The notes under the pieces: generated by a model
The model's input: the letters and a program-made list of their open reading frames with translations, nothing else
What the model was told of the DNA's origin: nothing
Databases searched by the model: none
Translations under genes and position numbers: made by a program
Assembly: GCA_002426795.1 (NCBI GenBank)
Contig: DINQ01000003.1
Location: 15,040 to 79,039 of the forward strand
Direction of reading: 5' to 3'
DNA from: Bacteroidales bacterium UBA5536
GTDB taxonomy: Bacteria > Bacteroidota > Bacteroidia > Bacteroidales > F082
DNA length: 64,000 nt
Part shown: piece by piece, positions 1 through 7,391 of the stretch
Layout: each line of letters begins with the position of its first letter
How positions within the stretch are numbered: the stretch's first letter is position 1

Positions 1-265
1 GAGGTTTTCGTTCTTCGGTGGATATACGGCTAATCTGCCTTACGATGAAGCCCAGGCAGGACGCTTCTTTGGTCGCGGACAGAATATTGCAAACATATAC
101 CGGCTAAGCCCTGGTGTCAGTCTGCGGCTCGGTGCATTCGAGTTGGGAACAGAAATCGAATATACAAACGCTACTTACGGAACGATTGATAACAAAGGCA
201 TTTTTAGTGACTTAGTATCATTTGGCAACACCCGCCTGCTTATTGGCGCCAGCTACTTTTTCTAA
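1..265 (+). CDS. C-terminal end of an outer-membrane beta-barrel protein (partial)
   Basis: The reading frame is open from base 2 to the TAA at 263-265 and gives 87 residues; the start lies outside the window. The translation alternates hydrophobic and polar residues, is rich in Gly, Tyr and Phe, and ends in ...GASYFF. An aromatic C-terminal residue on a final beta strand is typical of barrels inserted by the BAM complex. The specific family cannot be told from this fragment. A short GC hairpin (288-305, stem AGCGCAA/TTGCGCT) follows the stop but has no T tract. Confidence 0.6.
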   Translation, partial: RFSFFGGYTANLPYDEAQAGRFFGRGQNIANIYRLSPGVSLRLGAFELGTEIEYTNATYGTIDNKGIFSDLVSFGNTRLLIGASYFF

Positions 266-298
266 AATCATTATAAATTAGTAAATCAGCGCAAACGG

Positions 299-331
299 TT
301 GCGCTATATTGAAGGGAAAGTTTTATATTTG
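299..331 (+). promoter_or_regulatory. Bacteroidetes-type promoter for the aminotransferase gene
   Basis: TATATTTG at 324-331 matches the TAnnTTTG -7 consensus exactly. A TTG at 299-301 could serve as the -33 element, but the 22-nt spacing is slightly long. The TTG lies in the right arm of a small hairpin (288-305). The expected transcription start is near 338, about 50 nt before the ATG at 388. Confidence 0.45.
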
Positions 332-387
332 ACAACAAGCCGAAAAAAGCGGCATCGTATTGATCAAATTTATAAATAGCTCACTAT

Positions 388-1707
388 ATGAAGCATACAC
401 CCATTCCGGAAAATATCGTAAAAGAGAAAATTACTGAAAGTGGCTTACCATCCATTGGCAATGCCTCCATTCGTGAAATTAAGAAACTTGTCGACCAGAT
501 TGAAAAAGCCAGCGGTGAGCAATTCATCCGCATGGAAATGGGCATTCCGGGCTTGCCGCCAGCAAAAATTGGAGTTGATGGACAGATAGAAGCCCTGCGT
601 CGTGGTGTGGCCGCTATTTATCCCGATATTCATGGAATACCTGAGCTGAAACAGGAAATCTCTCGTTTTGTAAAACTGTTTATGAACATCGATGTAAGTC
701 CGGATGGATGCTTGCCAACCGTTGGCTCTATGCAAGGCGGATTTGCTTCTTTTCTGATGCTCAACCGTATCCATAAGGAACGTGATACAACATTGTTCAT
801 CGATCCGGGTTTCCCGGTTCACAAGCAACAGCACAAGGTGCTCAACATCAAGTTTGAAACATTTGATGTGTATAATTACCGCGGCGAAAAGCTTCGTGCT
901 AAACTTGAAAGTTATTTTGCTCAGGGACACATTCATTCTGTCCTCTATTCAAATCCAAATAACCCGTCGTGGATTTGTTTTACTGAAACAGAACTGAAAA
1001 TCATTGGCGAGCTGGCCAACAAATACGATGTTGTTATCATGGAAGATTTGGCCTATTTCGGTATGGACTTCCGGCAGGATTACAGCCAGCCCGGAAAACC
1101 ACCCTATCAACCCTCAGTAGCCAACTACACGAGCAATTATATTTTGTTCATTTCCAGTTCGAAAGCTTTTAGTTATGCAGGCGAACGCATTGGGATGATG
1201 GTGATTTCGGATGCGCTGTATAAGCGCCGTTTCCCTGATTTGAAGCGATTTTACCAAAGCGATTTATTTGGTTATACCATGATTTTCAGTACGATTTATC
1301 CGCTCAGTTCAGGCACTTCACATTCGGCACAATATGGCTTGGCTGCCATATTGAAGGCCGCGAACAATGGTACATTTAATTTTGTGGAAGTGGTTAAAGA
1401 TTATGGTGTTAAAGCTCATCAGATGAAAGATGCATTCACATCTAATGGATTCAGCATCGTTTACGATATGGATGAAGACAAACCCATTGCTGATGGTTTT
1501 TATTTCACCTATTCTTACCCAGGATTCAGTGGTAAAGAATTGCTTGAAGAAATGATATATTACGGAATCAGTGCCATTTCACTTGATATTACAGGAAGTG
1601 AAAGGCATGAAGGCATTAGGGCCTGCACTTCTCTGATCCGTCACGATCAGATTCCGGTGCTCGAACAGCGGCTAAAACAGTTTCATCAGGATCATCCACT
1701 TGCTTAA
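388..1707 (+). CDS. PLP-dependent class I/II aminotransferase
   Basis: A 439-residue fold-type I aminotransferase. Visible motifs are SNPNNPSW (188-195), the pyridine-binding aspartate in MEDLAYFGMD (D220), the Schiff-base lysine in SSSKAFSYAGERIG (K259) and the phosphate-binding R267. The protein should be cytoplasmic and move an amino group between an amino acid and a 2-oxoacid; the substrate cannot be read from sequence. It has its own promoter and a strong terminator (1733-1765). It lies just upstream of a 2-oxoacid:ferredoxin oxidoreductase operon, so it could supply or use the 2-oxoacids that the complex oxidises. That link is inference from position. The ATG start is preceded by a clear -7 box. 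Confidence 0.88.
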   Translation: MKHTPIPENIVKEKITESGLPSIGNASIREIKKLVDQIEKASGEQFIRMEMGIPGLPPAKIGVDGQIEALRRGVAAIYPDIHGIPELKQEISRFVKLFMNIDVSPDGCLPTVGSMQGGFASFLMLNRIHKERDTTLFIDPGFPVHKQQHKVLNIKFETFDVYNYRGEKLRAKLESYFAQGHIHSVLYSNPNNPSWICFTETELKIIGELANKYDVVIMEDLAYFGMDFRQDYSQPGKPPYQPSVANYTSNYILFISSSKAFSYAGERIGMMVISDALYKRRFPDLKRFYQSDLFGYTMIFSTIYPLSSGTSHSAQYGLAAILKAANNGTFNFVEVVKDYGVKAHQMKDAFTSNGFSIVYDMDEDKPIADGFYFTYSYPGFSGKELLEEMIYYGISAISLDITGSERHEGIRACTSLIRHDQIPVLEQRLKQFHQDHPLA

Positions 1708-1732
1708 AAGATTTTTTATCTGCCGTTTCAAA

Positions 1733-1765
1733 GGCCTGTTTCTATTTGCGAAACAGGTCTTTTTT
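1733..1765 (+). terminator. Rho-independent terminator after the aminotransferase
   Basis: Stem GGCCTGTTTC (1733-1742) pairs with GAAACAGGTC (1750-1759) around a 7-nt loop, followed by six T. It sits 26 nt after the stop and separates this gene from the oxidoreductase operon. Confidence 0.85.
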
Positions 1766-1846
1766 AATTTATTTATACTGTTTATAAATTGGCTGTTTTC
1801 AGTGAAATAGCAGACGATTGCAGCCAAATTTCTCAGACGAAATCAT

Positions 1847-1854
1847 TACTTTCG
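1847..1854 (+). promoter_or_regulatory. Candidate -7 box of the oxidoreductase operon
   Basis: TACTTTCG differs from TAnnTTTG at one base and lies 36 nt before the ATG of the ferredoxin gene, directly downstream of the previous terminator. No convincing -33 element is seen at the usual spacing. Confidence 0.35.
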
Positions 1855-1889
1855 TGCAATCGTTGTAAATAACTTAAACATCTGTAAAT

Positions 1890-2120
1890 ATGGCAAAAGT
1901 CAGAGGAGCCATTGTTGTTGACGTTGAGAAGTGTAAAGGCTGTGGAGTTTGTCTTCCGGCCTGTCCCACCGACGTCATTGACCTGGCAAGTGAAGTGAAT
2001 GGTAAAGGTTATCATTACGCTTTTATGAACCAACCCGATGAGTGTATCGGATGTTCCAATTGCGCCATCGTATGTCCTGATGGTGTTATCACTGTTTATA
2101 AAGTTAAATTAAACAGGTAG
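1890..2120 (+). CDS. korD: 2-oxoacid:ferredoxin oxidoreductase, delta (2x[4Fe-4S] ferredoxin) subunit
   Basis: A 76-residue bacterial-type ferredoxin. Two CxxCxxCxxxCP motifs are complete: C15, C18, C21, C25 and C52, C55, C58, C62. They should hold two [4Fe-4S] clusters that carry electrons from the TPP site to external ferredoxin. It is the first gene of a tight delta-alpha-beta-gamma operon (gaps of 27, 4 and 23 nt to the following genes). The same order is common in Bacteroidetes, where annotations vary between 2-oxoglutarate (Kor) and branched-chain 2-oxoacid (Vor) specificity. The symbol reflects the family, not a proven substrate. Confidence 0.85.
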   Translation: MAKVRGAIVVDVEKCKGCGVCLPACPTDVIDLASEVNGKGYHYAFMNQPDECIGCSNCAIVCPDGVITVYKVKLNR

Positions 2121-2147
2121 TTTTTAAACACATAAAATATTAGCATA

Positions 2148-3233
2148 ATGGGCGAATTAAAATTGATGAAGGGTAACGAAGCTTTGGCAGAAGCGGCAAT
2201 TAGAGCCGGAGCTGACGCTTATTTTGGCTATCCCATCACCCCACAATCGGAGGTGATCGAATACCTGATGGCCGAAAAACCCCACGAACGCACCGGAATG
2301 GTTGTGTTACAAGCCGAAAGCGAGATTGCGGCCATCAACATGGTATATGGCGCAGCAGGCGCAGGCAAAAAGGTGATGACCTCCTCTTCGAGTCCTGGCA
2401 TCAGCCTCAAACAGGAAGGAATTTCATATATCGCGGGCGCCGAGTTGCCCTGCCTCTATGTAAACGTGGTTCGTGGCGGCCCGGGTCTGGGAACCATTCA
2501 ACCATCTCAGGCCGATTATTTTCAAAGTACCAAGGGCGGTGGTCATGGCGATTATCGCCAAATTGTTCTGGCTCCGGCATCGGTTCAGGAAATGTCTGAT
2601 TTCGTTAAAGAAGGTTTTGACCTTGCATTTAAATACAGAATTCCCGTGTTGATTCTTTCAGACGGAGTGATTGGTCAGATGATGGAAAAGGTCGAACTTT
2701 TCGATCCCATCCCACGCTGGACTGATGAAGAAGCCATCGCCAACAGTCCCTGGGCCACAACTGGCAAGAAAAATGGCACGGAGCGACGGATCATCACCTC
2801 ACTCGATCTTGACTCTCACAAGATGGAAGAGCACAACATCAAGCTGCAGGAAAAATACAAAGAGATCACCAAAAATGAAGTGCGTTACGAGCTGATCGAT
2901 TGCGATGACGCAGAATACATTTTTGTGGCCTACGGTTCAAGTGCCCGTATTGCTCAAAAAGCTGTGCAGTTGGCCCGGGCCAAAGGCATTAAGGCTGGTC
3001 TTTTTCGCCTGATCACGCTTTTCCCTTTCCCAACTGTTAAAATGCGGGAAATGTGCGGAAAAGGCATAAAAGGATTCCTGGCCGTTGAAATGAGCGCAGG
3101 ACAAATGGTAGAGGACGTGATGCTGGCCGTACGTGGATGTGCCAAAGTAGAACATTTTGGCCGTTATGGTGGCATTGTGCATACACCTGAAGAAGTGCTT
3201 GCTGCGCTTGAACAAAAAATTATTGGAGGATAA
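2148..3233 (+). CDS. korA: 2-oxoacid:ferredoxin oxidoreductase, alpha subunit (KorA/VorB family)
   Basis: A 361-residue subunit with the pyrimidine-binding TPP domain. Family signatures include FGYPITPQSEVIEYL near residues 26-40, an ESE motif at the end of the first domain, and SSSPGISLKQEGISYIAGAE. The C-terminal third (from about residue 250) is the transketolase-C-like domain (VAYGSSARIAQKAVQLA). With the beta subunit it forms the active site that decarboxylates a 2-oxoacid to an acyl-CoA and reduces ferredoxin. This subunit carries much of the substrate choice, but the sequence alone does not settle 2-oxoglutarate versus branched-chain acids. The family is often named VorB in Bacteroidetes. 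Confidence 0.88.
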   Translation: MGELKLMKGNEALAEAAIRAGADAYFGYPITPQSEVIEYLMAEKPHERTGMVVLQAESEIAAINMVYGAAGAGKKVMTSSSSPGISLKQEGISYIAGAELPCLYVNVVRGGPGLGTIQPSQADYFQSTKGGGHGDYRQIVLAPASVQEMSDFVKEGFDLAFKYRIPVLILSDGVIGQMMEKVELFDPIPRWTDEEAIANSPWATTGKKNGTERRIITSLDLDSHKMEEHNIKLQEKYKEITKNEVRYELIDCDDAEYIFVAYGSSARIAQKAVQLARAKGIKAGLFRLITLFPFPTVKMREMCGKGIKGFLAVEMSAGQMVEDVMLAVRGCAKVEHFGRYGGIVHTPEEVLAALEQKIIGG

Positions 3234-3237
3234 CATC

Positions 3238-4026
3238 ATGGCTGAAATCACATTACAAGATATCATTAAACCCGAAAATCTGGTCTACAAAAAAACAGAC
3301 CTGATGACGGATAAACCCTTGAGCTATTGTCCGGGTTGTGGACACGGTACAGCACATCGCATCACCATGGAGGTGATTGAGGAACTTAATTTGGCCGAAG
3401 ACACCATTGGTGTGGCTCCTGTGGGTTGCTCGGTATTGGCCTACGAATTCATGAATGTCGACATGACACAGGCTGCACATGGGCGCGCTCCGGCTGTTGC
3501 GACAGGCATCAAACGGGTTTGGCCGAACAAAGTCGTTTTCACCTATCAGGGCGACGGTGACCTGGCAGCCATCGGCACCAGCGAAACCATTCACGCCTGT
3601 AACCGCGGTGAAAATATTGTCATTATCTTCATCAACAACGGAATTTACGGCATGACAGGCGGTCAAATGGCTCCAACAACCTTGCCTGGCATGAAATCAT
3701 CCACATCACCCTACGGACGTGATGTAGCCATGATGGGAAACCCATTGAAGATGACAGAACTGGTAGCGCAGCTACCCGGCACTTACTTTGTGACCCGTCA
3801 GGCTGTGCACACACCAGCTGCGGTACGTAAAGCCAAAAAAGCCATTAAAAAGGCTTTTGAAAACCAGCGCGACTGCAAGCCTGGCTTGTCATTCATTGAA
3901 ATTGTGTCGAATTGCAACTCAGGCTGGAAAATGACACCGACAGATGCCAATAAATGGATGGAAGAAAATATGTTTCCTTTTTATCCAATGGGCGACATCA
4001 AGGTTGATGGCCAACTGGTGAAATAA
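3238..4026 (+). CDS. korB: 2-oxoacid:ferredoxin oxidoreductase, beta (TPP-binding) subunit
   Basis: A 262-residue subunit starting at MAEITLQDII. An in-frame ATG at 3157 lies inside the alpha gene and would add 27 residues unlike the family, so it was not used. The ATG at 3238 follows GGAGG and starts 4 nt after the alpha stop. SYCPGCGHGTAHR holds the conserved CxxC and His near residue 30. GDGDLAAIGTSE followed by NNGIYGMTGGQMAPTT is the TPP/Mg binding loop. The protein binds the TPP diphosphate and passes electrons to the ferredoxin subunit. Confidence 0.9.
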   Translation: MAEITLQDIIKPENLVYKKTDLMTDKPLSYCPGCGHGTAHRITMEVIEELNLAEDTIGVAPVGCSVLAYEFMNVDMTQAAHGRAPAVATGIKRVWPNKVVFTYQGDGDLAAIGTSETIHACNRGENIVIIFINNGIYGMTGGQMAPTTLPGMKSSTSPYGRDVAMMGNPLKMTELVAQLPGTYFVTRQAVHTPAAVRKAKKAIKKAFENQRDCKPGLSFIEIVSNCNSGWKMTPTDANKWMEENMFPFYPMGDIKVDGQLVK

Positions 4027-4049
4027 TGTAAAACATAAAATGAATTATC

Positions 4050-4592
4050 ATGACTGAAGAAATTATCATAGCCGGATTTGGTGGACAAGGTGTGCTTTCG
4101 ATGGGCAAAATATTGGCTTATAGCGGTATTATGCAAGATCAGGAAGTAAGTTGGATGCCATCCTACGGCCCTGAGATGCGTGGTGGAACAGCAAACGTGA
4201 TTGTGATTGTGAGCGACGAGCGGATCAGTTCGCCGATCTTAACCACTTTCGATACCGCCATCATTCTCAACCAGCAATCGATGGACAAATTCGAGAAATC
4301 AGTGCGCCCGGGCGGCGTATTGCTCTACGATCCGAATGGAATCACACGCCATCCCCAACGCAAAGACATCAAAATTTACCAGATAGAAGGAGCCAGGCTT
4401 GCCGCAGAAATGGGTAATGCCAAAATCTTTAACATGGTTGTTTTTGGCGCCTTTTTGAAAATAAAACCTGTTGTCAAACTGGAGAATGTGATCAAAGGAT
4501 TGAAAAAATCGTTACCTGAGAGGTATCATAAACTCATTCCTTTGAACGAAGATGCCATCAACATGGGTATGAAAAATGTTGTGGCACTGTAA
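4050..4592 (+). CDS. korC: 2-oxoacid:ferredoxin oxidoreductase, gamma subunit
   Basis: A 180-residue subunit of the POR gamma family. It opens with IIIAGFGGQGVLSMGKIL and continues with WMPSYGPEMRGGTANVIVIVS, both hallmarks of the family that binds the CoA-side substrate. It is the last gene of the operon and is followed by a strong terminator at 4622-4660. All four subunits are present and uninterrupted, so the complex is probably functional. Confidence 0.9.
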   Translation: MTEEIIIAGFGGQGVLSMGKILAYSGIMQDQEVSWMPSYGPEMRGGTANVIVIVSDERISSPILTTFDTAIILNQQSMDKFEKSVRPGGVLLYDPNGITRHPQRKDIKIYQIEGARLAAEMGNAKIFNMVVFGAFLKIKPVVKLENVIKGLKKSLPERYHKLIPLNEDAINMGMKNVVAL

Positions 4593-4621
4593 GTTGAAGC
4601 CCAAACCAAAAACCAAAACCC

Positions 4622-4660
4622 AAGCCCTCTTCGAAACAAGAGGGCTTATTTTTTGTTTTA
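4622..4660 (+). terminator. Rho-independent terminator of the oxidoreductase operon
   Basis: Perfect 10-bp stem AAGCCCTCTT (4622-4631) / AAGAGGGCTT (4638-4647) with a 6-nt loop and a T-rich run after it. It ends 7 nt before the next ATG. Confidence 0.88.
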
Positions 4661-4666
4661 TCAGCC

Positions 4667-5434
4667 ATGTTTGAAGAAGCCAGAGTTATTTTAGATCAGG
4701 AGTTGCAATTATTGCATTCCAACGGTTCATTTATACAGGATGACCCTATCAGCATACCGCATCGGTTCATCAAAAAGGAAGACATCGAAATTGCTGGGTT
4801 GTTGTCCGCTTTGCTGGCCTGGGGGCAACGCTCTCAAATCATCAAAAAAGCTGGTGAGTTGCTCCATTTGATGGGTAACGAACCCTATCTTTTTGCCATG
4901 CAGGCCAGCGAACGGGATTTTGCCGGACTGCAGCATTTTCAATACAGAACTTTCAATGGCGAAGACGCTCAGTCGGTTGTGCAGGCAGTCGCATTTATCT
5001 ATCGCGAACAAGGCGGTTTGGAAGCTGTTTTCGGGCATGGTTTCCAAAGAGGCAGCGCATTTGATGCGATTCAATATTTTCGGGAGATTTTGCTTTCGTA
5101 TCCGCACGACGAGCGAAGCCGGAAACACATCGCCAATCCGGCTGCAGGCTCAGCAGCCAAACGTATCAATATGTTTTTGCGCTGGATGATCAGGGAAGAT
5201 CGGATGAATATCGATTTTGGTCTTTGGAAATACATCCCGACCCATAAACTGATTTGTCCGCTTGATCTTCATAGCGGACGTGCAGCACGAAAATTAGGAC
5301 TTTTGCATCGCACGCAAAACGACCGCAAAGCAGCCGAAGAATTAACCGAATCACTCAAGAAACTTGACCCGCTCGATCCGGTGAAATACGACATTGCACT
5401 ATTTCACCTCAGTTTGTCAAATCAATGGAAGTAG
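4667..5434 (+). CDS. DUF2400 / TIGR02757 family protein
   Basis: A 255-residue protein that matches my memory of the TIGR02757 (DUF2400) family: DDPISIPHRF near residue 25, LLSALLAWGQRSQIIKK near residue 45, KRINMFLRWMIR near residue 165, and DLHSGRAARKLGLL near residue 205. The molecular function of the family is unknown to me; related folds belong to helix-hairpin-helix DNA glycosylases, which is only a hint. It starts right after a terminator and ends just before a bidirectional one, so it is probably transcribed alone. Confidence 0.75.
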   Translation: MFEEARVILDQELQLLHSNGSFIQDDPISIPHRFIKKEDIEIAGLLSALLAWGQRSQIIKKAGELLHLMGNEPYLFAMQASERDFAGLQHFQYRTFNGEDAQSVVQAVAFIYREQGGLEAVFGHGFQRGSAFDAIQYFREILLSYPHDERSRKHIANPAAGSAAKRINMFLRWMIREDRMNIDFGLWKYIPTHKLICPLDLHSGRAARKLGLLHRTQNDRKAAEELTESLKKLDPLDPVKYDIALFHLSLSNQWK

Positions 5435-5448
5435 GATACTAAAATAGT

Positions 5449-5472
5449 AAAAGCCGGCGCAAGCCGGCTTTT
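5449..5472. terminator. Bidirectional terminator between convergent genes
   Basis: AAAAGCCGGC (5449-5458) pairs perfectly with GCCGGCTTTT (5463-5472) around a GCAA loop. The A and T tracts make it work on both strands. It lies between the DUF2400 gene (plus) and a lipoprotein gene (minus). Confidence 0.88.
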
Positions 5473-5495
5473 AACTATCACATCAAACGAGAAAA

Positions 5496-5963
5496 CTACA
5501 AACGTACCCCTCCTCGGGCATGAATGGTCTTTTTATTGTAAAATCCTTCGATTTCAATCTCGAAACTGGCGTTCAGGTGTTCTGAGCTTGCACTGATGAT
5601 GTCGATATAGCCCGAGGTACACTGATAAAACTCGTCGGATGCGCCTTTGACAACCAGTTTGCATTTATTGGATTTGTTGGATCCAAAATCATATTTTTCA
5701 GGTCCATTGAAAGTTGATAATTCCATCTCGAAAAGCACCCTTCCTGCCAGTTCATCTGAGGTAACCAGGAGCGAAAGCTGGTCGTTTCGAAGTGAATATT
5801 CATCAAGCTTACTGGCACAAAGCTCTTTTTCTACATAACCTTCCATTTTCATGTAAAAAGGCCCCTTGCACGGGTATGGTGTTTCAGTTTGTTGCTGGTT
5901 GCTGCAAGCGGTTAAACAAGCAATCAAAGCCAATAACATACCTATGCCCAGGAGCCTTTTCAT
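5496..5963 (-). CDS. Small lipoprotein of unknown function
   Basis: A 155-residue protein with a lipoprotein signal: KR at the N-terminus, a hydrophobic stretch and the lipobox LTAC ending at about C20. The mature part is mostly predicted strands and contains three more cysteines (in YPCKG, KCKL and YQCTSG). I recognise no family. It is probably anchored to a membrane facing the periplasm or the cell surface. The next minus-strand gene upstream also encodes a small lipoprotein. Confidence 0.6.
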   Translation of the reverse strand: MKRLLGIGMLLALIACLTACSNQQQTETPYPCKGPFYMKMEGYVEKELCASKLDEYSLRNDQLSLLVTSDELAGRVLFEMELSTFNGPEKYDFGSNKSNKCKLVVKGASDEFYQCTSGYIDIISASSEHLNASFEIEIEGFYNKKTIHARGGVRL

Positions 5964-6018
5964 GATCTACTTGAAATTGGTGGTTAATTAGGTTCAATGT
6001 TTATTTTCTCGTCACCAG

Positions 6019-6438
6019 CTATTTGCCAGCCACACTTACAGAAGCGGAGGCTGTAAACGACGTTCCAATATGTGTTCCGCTTTTGACAGTTCCTGTTATA
6101 AGGAAAGTCCAGGTGCCTGAGGTGCGCACAAAGAACTGCGGGAAAGTGATTGGTTCGTTTTTGATCATAAGCATGCCATTGCCCAGGAAAGTGTCGTCTT
6201 GCAATCCGCCTGGAGATTTCACTTCAACTTTAATCAGTTCGTAGTCGTCGGTGACACAGCTGATGTAAAAATCAAGCGTAACAGCATCAATAGAAATGGA
6301 TGTTGCTGAGAAGCTGGGCACATAAGCTGGAGTAGGTGGTACCGGTGCCGGATCTGATTTCTTTTTGCAAGCTGATGTCGTGAAAAGGACGAACATCATA
6401 ATCAGGCCCATGGATAAAAGTACATTTTTCGTTTTCAT
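6019..6438 (-). CDS. Small lipoprotein of unknown function
   Basis: A 139-residue protein with a lipobox (TSAC near residue 24) followed by KKK and a Pro-rich linker. The mature part looks like one beta-sandwich domain (alternating strands, Ser/Thr rich). No family is recognised. It lies 55 nt upstream of the neighbouring lipoprotein gene and could share its transcript. Confidence 0.6.
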   Translation of the reverse strand: MKTKNVLLSMGLIMMFVLFTTSACKKKSDPAPVPPTPAYVPSFSATSISIDAVTLDFYISCVTDDYELIKVEVKSPGGLQDDTFLGNGMLMIKNEPITFPQFFVRTSGTWTFLITGTVKSGTHIGTSFTASASVSVAGK

Positions 6439-6567
6439 GTTGAATTAATTTTAAGGGGTTACAAGGCACAAGGTAATAGCTGCAGCTCCCTAAAATCAAA
6501 TTTCATTGATTAACGAAGTACTTTAATGATTAAGCGTATGAGTTGGCTGATTATTTGAAGGATGTTT

Positions 6568-7323
6568 TTAGAGATTGCCTTGCAGGGCTGAAAGGAAAAA
6601 ATCCTTGCGCCTGCCCGAAACTGGTACTTTTTCGCCCGAAGACAACACGACCAAACCACTGCTTCCTTTTTCGTAGGTTATCACGTGGTTTAGGTTAATT
6701 AGGTGTGATTGGTGTATCCGGCAAAAACCATAAGAGGTCAACATTTCGTCAAATTCTTTCAGAGTCTTGGCGACCATTACCACCTTGCCATCGTTGGTCA
6801 TTACCCTGGTGTAGTTTTCATCGGCCTCACAGCGAATGATATCCTCCAGTTTCAATACGTGCATGTTTGTAGAGGTATTTAGGATGATTTTTTTGACCTG
6901 TTGGCTGGTATCCATATTTTGTTCGAGGGCTTCAAGTTTTTGAGCCAGACGCTCTTCTTTTGCCAGCTCGTCCATTACTTTATTGGTGGCTTTAATCAGG
7001 TCGCGCGGACTTACCGGCTTTAGCAAATAGTCCACAGCACTTAGTTTGATTGCGCGCAAGGCAAACTGGTCGAAAGCAGTGACAAAGATGACTTTAAAAG
7101 GGATCTTTTTAAATTTTTTAAGCAGTTCAAAACCATTGCCACCAGGCATTTGAATATCAAGGAAAACCAGTTCAGGAGTTGTTTTTTGAATCAAGTCAAA
7201 AGCAGTGGTGATTTCTTCTGCAATTCCGGCAATTTCAATCTCCTGACAATAAAACTCGAGCATATTTAACAAGGCTTTTCTGGCATTTTCCTCGTCGTCA
7301 ACGATGATGGCTTTTATTTTCAT
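6568..7323 (-). CDS. LytTR-family response regulator
   Basis: A 251-residue two-component regulator. The receiver domain has the acidic pair in IIVDDEEN (D9, D10), the phospho-acceptor D56 in LVFLDIQMPGGNGFELL, and FVTAFDQ and LLKPVSPRD further on. The C-terminal LytTR DNA-binding domain contains RCEADENYTRV and FCRIHQSHLINLNHV. I start at MKIKAIIVDD; an upstream in-frame start at 7362 adds 13 residues before the usual family start. It lies 68 nt downstream of the propeller sensor kinase on the same strand, so the two should form a pair. Confidence 0.9.
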   Translation of the reverse strand: MKIKAIIVDDEENARKALLNMLEFYCQEIEIAGIAEEITTAFDLIQKTTPELVFLDIQMPGGNGFELLKKFKKIPFKVIFVTAFDQFALRAIKLSAVDYLLKPVSPRDLIKATNKVMDELAKEERLAQKLEALEQNMDTSQQVKKIILNTSTNMHVLKLEDIIRCEADENYTRVMTNDGKVVMVAKTLKEFDEMLTSYGFCRIHQSHLINLNHVITYEKGSSGLVVLSSGEKVPVSGRRKDFFLSALQGNL

Positions 7324-7391
7324 GCTTTTAATTTTTTGGTCAGCTGAATCTGCATAATACAATTAATCAGTGCTTTATGTCTCAATTTGTT

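Noticed and set aside
445..936. 163-codon open frame on the minus strand inside the aminotransferase gene
   Set aside because: It lies fully inside a well-supported enzyme gene and shows no family feature; it is a shadow frame.
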